A DNA stretch of 7,917 nucleotides from an uncultured Bacilli bacterium (GCA_947594675.1 CANQEF010000053.1:1-7917), one strand, 5' to 3'; shown: positions 1 to 5,093, numbered from the stretch's first letter. Notes: generated by a model not told the origin, from the sequence alone. A program made the numbers and translations.

Positions 1-435
1 TTTGATATGAGTGGTGGAGCTTATGACTATGTCATGGGAATTTTAGAATATGATGCCCAAGGTGATAATACGCATTCTGGTAAATTAGTAACACACAAAT
101 CTGGTTTTAAAGGATTAGATAACGAAGGAGCAGAAGTAGGTGATTATAATTTACCAAATAGTAAGTATTACAATTCCTATAAATCAATAGATCCAACAAT
201 ATCAAGTTATGAAAATGATATAACAGCTTGTAATGGAGGAATATGCTATGGACAAGCACTATCAGAAACACGAGAATGGTACAATAGTGTAGCAAACAAT
301 GTTACTCGTGACAACCCATGGTATAGAAGAGGTGGAATGGGTTTTGCCCAAGATAGTATTGGAATATTTTCTAGACAAAGATGCGGAGGACCTGGAAATC
401 CTGAATATTCAACTCGATTCGTGTTAACTCCATAA
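1..435 (+). CDS. FGE-like surface or pilin-associated protein, C-terminal part (5' truncated)
   Basis: The frame is open from base 1 (Phe-Asp-Met-Ser-Gly-Gly), so the ATG at 7 is internal and the gene starts before the window. About 144 residues are visible, ending in TAA at 433-435. The opening YDMSGG-like stretch, the Trp-Tyr-Arg-Arg-Gly-Gly segment near the end and the closing Thr-Arg-Phe-Val-Leu match the usual order in the formylglycine-generating-enzyme/sulfatase-modifying fold: YDMSGNVWEW, RGGSW, GFR. In uncultured low-GC Firmicutes such domains often sit on secreted or prepilin-like proteins with no known catalytic role. I infer that setting from memory; no signal or pilin sequence is visible here. 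G+C is higher than in the next genes (22 of the first 60 bases against 14 of 60 at 601-660), and A- or C-ending codons are commoner, so origin or selection may differ. No clear terminator follows. The fold call is moderate and the function unknown. Confidence 0.6.
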   Translation, partial: FDMSGGAYDYVMGILEYDAQGDNTHSGKLVTHKSGFKGLDNEGAEVGDYNLPNSKYYNSYKSIDPTISSYENDITACNGGICYGQALSETREWYNSVANNVTRDNPWYRRGGMGFAQDSIGIFSRQRCGGPGNPEYSTRFVLTP

Positions 436-452
436 TTTAAAATTTTTGTAAA

Positions 453-495
453 TGTCGAATTGTGTCGAACGAATATTTTGACATCTTTTGTCGAA
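453..495 (+). promoter_or_regulatory. Three Spo0A boxes (TGTCGAA) upstream of spoIIAA
   Basis: Exact TGTCGAA heptamers lie at 453-459, 463-469 and 489-495, all on the plus strand. TGTCGAA is the consensus 0A box bound by the sporulation master regulator Spo0A~P. The first two start 10 bases apart, one helical turn, which is the spacing used by tandem Spo0A DNA-binding domains. They begin 18 bases after the upstream stop codon and end 54 bases before the spoIIAA start. In Bacillus subtilis the spoIIA operon is a direct Spo0A target, so position and target agree. Spo0A control is inferred from sequence. Confidence 0.85.
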
Positions 496-523
496 TTGCT
501 AGAAATATTTTTCTATTTATACT
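496..523 (+). promoter_or_regulatory. Candidate spoIIAA promoter
   Basis: A TATACT -10 element lies at 518-523, preceded 16 bases upstream by TTGCTA at 496-501 (4 of 6 to the sigma-A -35). Transcription would start near 530, about 20 bases before the GTG start. There is also a perfect TTGACA at 478-483, but no good -10 sits at the right distance from it. A sigma-H-like pair is possible instead: GAACGAATA at 467-475 and GTCGAATT at 490-497. Its spacing of 14 is longer than the usual 11-12, and it would put Spo0A boxes over both elements. In B. subtilis this promoter uses sigma-H. Confidence 0.4.
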
Positions 524-536
524 ATCATCTTTTTCG

Positions 537-543
537 AGAGGTG
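537..543 (+). promoter_or_regulatory. Ribosome binding site fixing the spoIIAA GTG start
   Basis: GAGGTGG at 537-543 lies six bases before the GTG at 550-552. No in-frame ATG is near, and the overlapping ATG at 548 meets a stop after one more codon. The frame does extend upstream, but through the Spo0A boxes and promoter, so GTG 550 is the best start. Confidence 0.75.
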
Positions 544-549
544 GTTTAT

Positions 550-882
550 GTGTTAGATATTTCTACTAGTGTTATTAAAGGAATTATGTTTATTAAATTA
601 GAAGGTAGTTTGGATAAAGAAACTTTTTCTGATTTAGAAAATGATATTAATTATCTTTTGTATAAGCAAAATATGCATTACTTTGTTATTGATTTTAAAG
701 ATGTTAATAGTTTAGATGAGGGAGTTTTTAAGTTAATTCAAAATAAGTTAGTTGAAATATTTCTTTCTTGTGGAAAAGTAGTTTTATGTGGTATTAATAA
801 TTTTTCTTTAAAAAAATATTGCTGTCGAAATGATATTATTTTTAATGATTGTGTTGATGCCTTAAATTATTTTTATTTATAA
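550..882 (+). CDS. spoIIAA: SpoIIAA-like STAS-domain protein (anti-sigma-F antagonist), atypical
   Basis: The 110-residue protein matches the length of SpoIIAA (about 117). It aligns without gaps to the central part of B. subtilis SpoIIAA as I remember it: HYFVIDFKDVNSLDEG (43-58) against RHIVLNLEDLSFMDSS, and CGKVVLCGI (74-82) against GGEMVVCAI. The early GSLDKETF segment (19-26) matches GELDHHTA. Normally unphosphorylated SpoIIAA binds the anti-sigma factor SpoIIAB and frees sigma-F, and SpoIIAB inactivates SpoIIAA by phosphorylating Ser58. Here Asp57 is kept (Asp56), but Ser58 is replaced by Glu57 and the next Ser-Gly by Gly-Val. The usual kinase target is therefore missing and an acidic residue stands in its place. 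The stop codon overlaps the sigF ribosome binding site, with only 8 bases between the genes. It is cysteine-rich near the end (Cys91-Cys92, Cys101). The family call rests on both sequence and neighbours. Confidence 0.8.
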   Translation: MLDISTSVIKGIMFIKLEGSLDKETFSDLENDINYLLYKQNMHYFVIDFKDVNSLDEGVFKLIQNKLVEIFLSCGKVVLCGINNFSLKKYCCRNDIIFNDCVDALNYFYL

Positions 883-890
883 GGAGGAAT

Positions 891-1532
891 ATGGAAGATT
901 TACTTGATTATGAAGGATTAATTCATAGTATTATAAATAAATATACTAAAAAATTTGATAAAGATGATTTATTTCAAGTTGGAATGCTAGGTTTGATAGA
1001 GGCTTATAAAAAATATAAACCAGATTTTGATACTAAATTTTCTACATATGCTTATTATTATATTTTGGGAGAAGTTAATCAATATATTAGAAATAGTAGT
1101 ACTCTTAAGATAAGTAGAGATTTAATTAAATTAAATAGGAGTATTTTAAAAGCTCGTGAAGTTATGCAACAAAAGATGGGAAGAGAACCTAGTAATTTAG
1201 AAATAGCATTATTTTTAGATATAGATTTAGAAAAAGTTAATGAGGCTTTAAATGCTACAGATATTGTTAGTAGTTTAGATTTTCAAGATGAAGGTTTAGA
1301 ATTATATAATTCAATTAAAACAGAAGATAATTCTATGAGTGCTGATGTTTTGGATTTAAAAGCTGCAATTAATGATTTGGATAGTGAAGAAAGAAATATA
1401 ATTTTAGCTAGATATTATGAGGAATTAACACAAAGTGAGACCAGTAAACAATTGGGAATTAGTCAAGTACAAGTATCAAGAAAAGAGGCTAAAGTTTTAC
1501 AAAAATTAAAAGTAAAATTACAAAATACTTAG
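891..1532 (+). CDS. sigF: Sporulation sigma factor, sigma-F/sigma-G group (sigma-70 family)
   Basis: This 213-residue RNA polymerase sigma factor directs forespore transcription. Region 2 is clear: DDLFQVGMLGLIEAYKKY (25-42), then FSTYAYYYILGEVNQYIR (50-67) containing the core-binding and -10-recognition helices. Region 3 is at about 71-125 (LKISRDLIKL, then GREPSNLEIA). The region 4 helix-turn-helix is at 159-210, with LGISQVQVSR (188-197) nearly identical to B. subtilis sigma-F and sigma-G. B. subtilis sigma-F is 255 residues; this protein begins at its region 2.1, so about 35 N-terminal residues are missing. The start is fixed by AAGGAGG at 881-887, only 3 bases from the ATG. Position after spoIIAA and before spoVAC, as in Bacillus, favours sigma-F over sigma-G. 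No spoIIAB lies in between. The stop codon is part of the terminator stem that follows. Confidence 0.9.
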   Translation: MEDLLDYEGLIHSIINKYTKKFDKDDLFQVGMLGLIEAYKKYKPDFDTKFSTYAYYYILGEVNQYIRNSSTLKISRDLIKLNRSILKAREVMQQKMGREPSNLEIALFLDIDLEKVNEALNATDIVSSLDFQDEGLELYNSIKTEDNSMSADVLDLKAAINDLDSEERNIILARYYEELTQSETSKQLGISQVQVSRKEAKVLQKLKVKLQNT

Positions 1533-1551
1533 GTAACTAGGTATTTTTTTT
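1522..1551 (+). terminator. Intrinsic terminator after sigF
   Basis: AAAATACTTAG (1522-1532) pairs with CTAGGTATTTT (1537-1547), with one G-U wobble, around a GTAA tetraloop of the stable GNRA type. The hairpin runs into eight Ts (1544-1551). The sigF stop codon (1530-1532) is inside the stem, so a ribosome finishing sigF would sit on the hairpin. It separates sigF from the spoVA genes, which are adjacent and co-expressed to some degree in Bacillus. Confidence 0.8.
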
Positions 1552-1570
1552 ATGAAATTGTTTCATATTA
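1541..1570 (+). promoter_or_regulatory. Candidate sigma-G-type promoter for the spoVA operon
   Basis: CATATTA at 1564-1570 matches the sigma-G -10 consensus CATNHTA at every position. GTATT at 1541-1545, exactly 18 bases upstream, matches the -35 GHATR at 4 of 5. spoVA genes are sigma-G targets in B. subtilis. Weak points: the -35 overlaps the sigF terminator, and the start point would fall near 1577, giving a leader of about 9 bases that barely includes the ribosome binding site. A perfect ATGAAA-TTG-TTTCAT inverted repeat (1552-1566) overlaps it. Confidence 0.4.
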
Positions 1571-1585
1571 ATAGTGGTGAAGAAA

Positions 1586-2029
1586 ATGAAAAATTTAAAA
1601 TATGAAAAAGTAGCTAATAATCATAAGCCAGAGGAAAATAGAGGTAAAAATGCAATTGTTGCTTTTTTAACTGGTGGAATTTTAGGATTTGCAGCTGAGT
1701 GGTTAGTCGTTTTTTATAGTGATATTTTTGATATATCAAGAAATGATTCTTCAACTTTGATGATAGTAACTTTTATCTTTATAGCTAGTTTATTTACAGC
1801 ATTAGGCTTTTTTGATAAGTTGGTTAATCGCTTTAAATGTGGGTTATTAATTCCTATAACGGGATTTGCTCATTCTATGACTAGTAGTGCAATGGATTAT
1901 AAAAAGGAAGGATTAATCTATGGTATAGGTATGAACATTTTTAAATTAGCTGGATGTGTTATTTTATATGGAGTTGTTTCAGCTTGGTTTTTTGGCATGA
2001 TTAGATATTTTATAGGAGGTGTTTCATGA
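1586..2029 (+). CDS. spoVAC: SpoVAC, spore dipicolinic acid channel membrane protein
   Basis: The 147-residue protein matches B. subtilis SpoVAC (about 150). SpoVAC sits in the spore inner membrane and forms part of the mechanosensitive channel that takes up Ca-dipicolinate during sporulation and releases it at germination. A charged N-terminal tail (1-21) is followed by hydrophobic segments at about 24-45, 55-76 and 112-140. The SpoVA family signature GLLIPITGFAHSM is at 86-98. I chose ATG 1586 over the in-frame GTG at 1574 because GGTGA (1576-1580) gives proper spacing to the former and overlaps the latter. The TGA stop overlaps the spoVAD start by four bases, implying translational coupling. 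This TGA also shows that the organism does not read TGA as Trp. Paralogous to SpoVAE downstream. Confidence 0.95.
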   Translation: MKNLKYEKVANNHKPEENRGKNAIVAFLTGGILGFAAEWLVVFYSDIFDISRNDSSTLMIVTFIFIASLFTALGFFDKLVNRFKCGLLIPITGFAHSMTSSAMDYKKEGLIYGIGMNIFKLAGCVILYGVVSAWFFGMIRYFIGGVS

Positions 2030-3018
2030 CTTTTAAATATGATAATGTTTATGTAAAAGATACAGCTACAATTGCTGGTCCTTATGAAAGAGAAGGTCCT
2101 TTAAAAAAATATTTTGATAAAACTTATAAAGATTTATATTTTGGAGAATCTTCTTTTGAGTTAGCGGAAATAAAGCTTGTAAAAGATGCTTTGATTATGT
2201 TAATGAAGAAGACTTCTACAAATAAGAATGATATTGATTTAGTAGTGGGAGGAGATCTTTTAAATCAAATAACTGCTACTACTTATGGTGCTTGTAATGT
2301 TGGTAAATCTTTTATAGGTATTTATGGTGCTTGTAGTAGTAGTGTTTTAGGAATGATTATTGCCTCTAGTTTTATTGATGATAAAAGAGTTGATAATGCT
2401 GTTACGCTAGTATCTTCTCATAATATGAGTAGTGAAAAGCAATTTCGTAATCCAACGGAGTATGGTGCGCCAAAGCCTGATAGTGCTACTTTTACCGCAA
2501 CAGGAGCTGCTGCTTGTCTACTTACTAATCAAAAAACTGATGTTAAGATTGAATGTGCCACTTTAGGAAAAATAATAGATATGGATCAAAATGATCCTAA
2601 TGATATGGGTAGGGTTATGGCTCCAGCAGCTATTGATACATTGAAAACACATTTTCAAGAAACAGGCAGATCTCCTAAAGATTATGATTTAATTGTAACT
2701 GGTGATTTAGGACGCTATGGTAAAGAAATTGTTAAGGAATATATGTTTAACAATTATGATGTAAATTTGGATGAAAATTATAATGATTGTGGTGTTATGC
2801 TATATGATTTAGCACTTCAAAAGGAAGTTAAAGCTGGTGGTTCTGGTCCGGCTTGCAGTGCTTTGGTAAGTTTTTCATATATTTATAGTATGCTAAAAGA
2901 AAAAAAATTAAAAAGAGTTTTGATTATTGCAACGGGAGCTTTATTTTCTCCAACTTTGGTTTATCAAAAAGAAAATATTTACTCTATTGCTCATGCAATT
3001 AGTTTGGAGGTAATTTAA
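2026..3018 (+). CDS. spoVAD: SpoVAD, dipicolinic acid-binding thiolase-fold protein
   Basis: The 330-residue protein matches the usual length (about 338). SpoVAD lies on the outer face of the spore inner membrane and binds dipicolinic acid for the SpoVA channel; its fold is that of thiolase/ketoacyl-ACP synthase III enzymes without known catalysis. Visible family motifs are GGDLLNQ (75-81), GACSSS with the Cys at 103 in the old nucleophile position, KPDSATFTATGAAACLL (150-166), TGDLGRYG (225-232) and GGSGPACSALV (271-281). No transmembrane segment is seen, as expected for a peripheral protein. The start is set by AGGAGGT (2014-2020), six bases before an ATG that overlaps the spoVAC stop. The protein appears complete, with all motifs in order. 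Confidence 0.97.
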   Translation: MTFKYDNVYVKDTATIAGPYEREGPLKKYFDKTYKDLYFGESSFELAEIKLVKDALIMLMKKTSTNKNDIDLVVGGDLLNQITATTYGACNVGKSFIGIYGACSSSVLGMIIASSFIDDKRVDNAVTLVSSHNMSSEKQFRNPTEYGAPKPDSATFTATGAAACLLTNQKTDVKIECATLGKIIDMDQNDPNDMGRVMAPAAIDTLKTHFQETGRSPKDYDLIVTGDLGRYGKEIVKEYMFNNYDVNLDENYNDCGVMLYDLALQKEVKAGGSGPACSALVSFSYIYSMLKEKKLKRVLIIATGALFSPTLVYQKENIYSIAHAISLEVI

Positions 3019-3019
3019 G

Positions 3020-3370
3020 ATGCTATATTTTAATTCGTTTCTATTTTGTGGATTTTTATGTTTACTAGCGCAAATTATTTTGGATAACAGTAAACTTACT
3101 CCAGGTCATATTACAAGTTTATTTGTAGTTATTGGAGCTTTTTTAGATACTTTTAGTATTTATGATGTCATTATTAAAAAAGTTGGTGGAGGAGCGTTAA
3201 TTCCTATAACGAGTTTTGGTCATTCTTTAATACATGGGGCAATTGCTAAGACTAATTCAATGGGCTTTATAGGAATTTTTATGGGTATGTTTGATTTAAC
3301 TGCTACAGGAATAACTGCTGCTATTATTTTCTCTTTTGTATTTGCTTTAATTTTTAAACCTAGAAATTAA
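3020..3370 (+). CDS. spoVAE: SpoVAE (SpoVAEb-type), spore dipicolinic acid channel membrane protein
   Basis: The 116-residue membrane protein matches SpoVAEb, the third member of the minimal SpoVA set (C, D, Eb) found in many Clostridia. It has a hydrophobic N-terminal segment (2-21), a second at about 31-53, the SpoVA signature ALIPITSFGHSL (59-70) and a C-terminal hydrophobic stretch (82-112). GGAGGT (3006-3011) lies inside the end of spoVAD, eight bases before the ATG, and one base separates the spoVAD stop from this start. spoVAA, spoVAB, spoVAEa and spoVAF, present in Bacillus, are not here. The last bases overlap the end of the convergent minus-strand gene by four bases. Confidence 0.95.
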   Translation: MLYFNSFLFCGFLCLLAQIILDNSKLTPGHITSLFVVIGAFLDTFSIYDVIIKKVGGGALIPITSFGHSLIHGAIAKTNSMGFIGIFMGMFDLTATGITAAIIFSFVFALIFKPRN

Positions 3371-3669
3371 TTTTGTATGGATAGGGAAATGATTAAATTC
3401 ATATCATCGTCTTTGGCGATGATATTTTTATGTAGTTGATTACATTTTTCGCATTTATAAATGATTTTATAGGTATCTTTAAATTTTTCTATACCAATTG
3501 GTTTTAAAAGGCCATGACAAGTATTTTTTCTATCTCCTGGTAAAATGTCTACGTGCTTAGAATATAAACAATAAGGGCAATGGTCTCTAGCAGTGTAGTT
3601 TAGAGTTGAAACGTGTTTTTTACAATTTTCACAAGTGAATTCTTCATCTTTCATAGTAAAGTTTTTCAT
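3367..3669 (-). CDS. RNHCP-domain zinc-ribbon protein
   Basis: This 100-residue protein of the small RNHCP family has no assigned reaction. Likely zinc ligands are Cys13-x2-Cys16 and Cys31-x2-Cys34, with a further Cys73-x2-Cys76 pair, and Cys51-His52 between them. The family-naming motif is ARDHCPYC (27-34) here in place of RNHCPxC. The strong HVDILPGDR block (39-47) and CHGLLKPI (51-58) confirm membership. Transcribed opposite to its neighbours, it has its own promoter, and AGAGG lies about six bases before the ATG. Its 3' end overlaps spoVAE by four bases and contains the spoVA terminator. No terminator of its own is obvious. The family call is firm; the role is unknown, with RNA or nucleotide binding only a guess from the zinc-ribbon look. 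Confidence 0.88.
   Translation of the reverse strand: MKNFTMKDEEFTCENCKKHVSTLNYTARDHCPYCLYSKHVDILPGDRKNTCHGLLKPIGIEKFKDTYKIIYKCEKCNQLHKNIIAKDDDMNLIISLSIQN
3401..3429 (+). terminator. Terminator of the spoVA operon, inside the convergent gene
   Basis: A perfect 9-base stem, ATATCATCG (3401-3409) with CGATGATAT (3417-3425), closes a TCTTTGG loop and is followed by a T run (3425-3429). It begins 30 bases after the spoVAE stop and lies within the 3' coding part of the minus-strand RNHCP gene (its KDDDM region). On the minus strand the hairpin lacks a T tract, so it should stop plus-strand transcripts only. Confidence 0.75.
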
Positions 3670-3690
3670 ATATACCTCTTTTCATTTAGT

Positions 3691-3719
3691 AGTATATAGT
3701 AGTTTTTTAATTTTTTCAA
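3691..3719 (-). promoter_or_regulatory. Sigma-A promoter of the RNHCP gene
   Basis: On the minus strand, TTGAAA (plus 3714-3719) and TATACT (plus 3691-3696) are 17 bases apart, 5 of 6 matches each. Transcription would begin near 3684, giving a leader of about 15 bases. The -35 lies next to the scpA -10 on the other strand. Confidence 0.65.
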
Positions 3720-3722
3720 ATA

Positions 3723-3731
3723 TGTTATAAT
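3723..3731 (+). promoter_or_regulatory. Extended -10 promoter of scpA-scpB
   Basis: TGTTATAAT is a perfect extended -10 (TG, one base, TATAAT). At -35 there is only a T run (3703-3708), so the TG element probably compensates. The predicted start near 3738 gives a leader of about 17 bases. Confidence 0.65.
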
Positions 3732-3754
3732 GTTTATGATTTGGATGTGAGCAA

Positions 3755-4477
3755 ATGAATATAGAGTTTAAGATAAATGATTTTGAGGGGCCACTTGATT
3801 TATTACTTCATTTGATTAAAGAGGCAAAGATGGATATTATGAATATCGAAATAGAAAAGATAACTGATCAATATATGAATTATCTTTCTTTACAAGAAAA
3901 AATGAATTTGGATATAGCTAGTGAATATTTGATAATGGCCTCAGAATTATTAGAAATTAAATCAAAATTATTACTACCAAATGAAAAGTTGGAAGAAGAA
4001 CAAGAGGAAGTTGATCCTAAAGAGGACTTAGTTAATAGATTGCTTGAGTATCAAGCTTATAAAGAAATTACTAAAGTTTTACAAGAAAAGGAAAATTTGC
4101 GTAATGAAATTTATACAAAGTCTCCTGCTAATGTAAAAGAGTATATAGATGAGAATAAGGAAATAAATTGTGATGTATCTCTTGATGATTTAATTGATGC
4201 TTTTAAAAAATATTTGCAGAGAAAAAAAGAAAGTGAACCTTTAAAGACAAAGGTAACTGTTAATGAAATTAGTGTTTCATCTAGAAGATATGATATAAAG
4301 AAGATTTTGAATAAGAAAAAAAGTGTTTCTTTTTTCGAGCTTTTTCCTATTGTTAATCGTGAATATATAGTTGCAACTTTTTTGGCTATATTAGAAATGG
4401 CTAAGGCTAATGAATTAATAATTAGGCAGAAAGGAAATTTTGAAGATATAATTTGTGAGGTGGCCGATGAAAAATAA
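3755..4477 (+). CDS. scpA: ScpA, condensin-like kleisin subunit
   Basis: ScpA bridges the Smc ATPase heads and, with ScpB, forms the Smc-ScpAB complex that condenses and segregates the chromosome after replication. The 240-residue length is near the 251 of B. subtilis. The N-terminal kleisin signature is plain: DFEGPLDLLLHLIKEAKMDI (9-28) and the helix ITDQYMNYL (36-44). The acidic linker with EEEQEEVDPKED (80-91) is typical, and LLEYQAYKE (96-104) is conserved. The C-terminal winged helix that binds the Smc head is at about 168-240. The start is preceded by a weak GTGAG (3747-3751). The 3' end overlaps scpB by 11 bases. Nothing unusual is seen. Confidence 0.97.
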   Translation: MNIEFKINDFEGPLDLLLHLIKEAKMDIMNIEIEKITDQYMNYLSLQEKMNLDIASEYLIMASELLEIKSKLLLPNEKLEEEQEEVDPKEDLVNRLLEYQAYKEITKVLQEKENLRNEIYTKSPANVKEYIDENKEINCDVSLDDLIDAFKKYLQRKKESEPLKTKVTVNEISVSSRRYDIKKILNKKKSVSFFELFPIVNREYIVATFLAILEMAKANELIIRQKGNFEDIICEVADEK

Positions 4478-5045
4478 AGCTATTTTAGAGGGATTATTGT
4501 TTGTTGTTGGAGAAGATGGACTTAGTATTGATCAAATTATTGATGTTCTTGGTATTAATGATTTAGAGGCAAAACAATTAATTAAGGAATTAAAGGTTGA
4601 TTATGAGTCTGATGAAAGGGGCTTGAGAATTGACTTTTTGGGAAATAAGTTTAAGCTTACAACTAAGTACGAGCATAGGGAGTATTATCAAAAATTACTT
4701 CTTAATCCCGAAACTAATACTTTGAGTCAGGCTGCTTTAGAAACACTTGCTATTATTGCATATAATGAGCCTATTACTAGAGTGCAAATAGATGCTATTA
4801 GAGGTGTTGGTTCAAGAGATGTTGTGAGAAAGCTTATTGCGAAGGGGTTTATTAAAGAATCCGGTAGAAGTGATTTGCCGGGTAGACCTATTCTTTATGA
4901 AACTACGAATGAATTTTTAGATTATTTTGGACTTGCTACTATAGATGATTTACCTGATATGAGGGAGTTTCTCGAGGAAAATATTAAAGAAGACGATGAT
5001 GAAACTGATTTATATGAATCTAAATATGTTGAGATAAATGATTAA
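4467..5045 (+). CDS. scpB: ScpB, condensin-like winged-helix subunit
   Basis: ScpB is the dimeric partner of ScpA in the Smc-ScpAB complex. The 192-residue protein has two winged-helix domains: the first opens with AILEGLLFVVGEDGLS (5-20), and the second contains LSQAALETLAIIAYNEPITR (88-107), the most conserved block of the family. DLPGRPILYETTNEFLDYFG at about 136-155 is also characteristic. The tail is acidic. I chose ATG 4467 over the in-frame GTG at 4455 because GTGAGGTGG (4455-4463) is the ribosome binding site and the family starts at this Met. The 11-base overlap with scpA suggests coupled translation. No clear terminator lies before the tRNA. Confidence 0.97.
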   Translation: MKNKAILEGLLFVVGEDGLSIDQIIDVLGINDLEAKQLIKELKVDYESDERGLRIDFLGNKFKLTTKYEHREYYQKLLLNPETNTLSQAALETLAIIAYNEPITRVQIDAIRGVGSRDVVRKLIAKGFIKESGRSDLPGRPILYETTNEFLDYFGLATIDDLPDMREFLEENIKEDDDETDLYESKYVEIND

Positions 5046-5051
5046 AAAATC

Positions 5052-5081
5052 TTGTATAATAAAAGAAGATTGTGGTATAAT
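5052..5081 (+). promoter_or_regulatory. Promoter of tRNA-Leu
   Basis: TTGTAT (5052-5057) lies 18 bases from TATAAT (5076-5081), the latter with an extended TG element (TGG at 5073-5075). The start would fall near 5088, just before the mature tRNA 5' end at 5094. Confidence 0.65.
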
Positions 5082-5087
5082 CTTCTT
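5063..5087. repeat. Perfect 9-base inverted repeat around the tRNA-Leu -10
   Basis: AAGAAGATT (5063-5071) and AATCTTCTT (5079-5087) are exact reverse complements around a 7-base spacer that includes part of the TATAAT box. On the plus strand no T tract follows, so it is a poor terminator for scpB. On the minus strand it is followed by TTTTATTATA and would be a better one. It could also be an operator. Confidence 0.6.
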
Positions 5088-5093
5088 GTGCTT

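Noticed and set aside
107..295. 62-codon minus-strand frame
   Set aside because: It is opposite the FGE-like gene, is Leu/Tyr/Ile-rich low-complexity sequence and has no ribosome binding site.
460..549. Upstream in-frame extension of spoIIAA starting at 460
   Set aside because: It runs through the Spo0A boxes and promoter, has no ribosome binding site, and the GTG at 550 has a good one and fits the family length.
823..829. A fourth exact TGTCGAA inside spoIIAA, about 60 bases before sigF
   Set aside because: It lies in coding sequence (Cys-Arg codons) and a single copy in the window is expected by chance; an internal Spo0A site cannot be excluded but is not supported.
1574..1585. GTG start for spoVAC
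   Set aside because: The GTG overlaps the likely ribosome binding site of the ATG at 1586, which also gives the expected family length.
2027..2029. Possible use of TGA as tryptophan (Mycoplasma-like code)
   Set aside because: spoVAC stops at this TGA exactly at the normal family end, and tryptophans in conserved proteins are encoded by TGG.
4455..4466. GTG start for scpB
   Set aside because: GTGAGGTGG here is the ribosome binding site; the family begins at the Met encoded at 4467.
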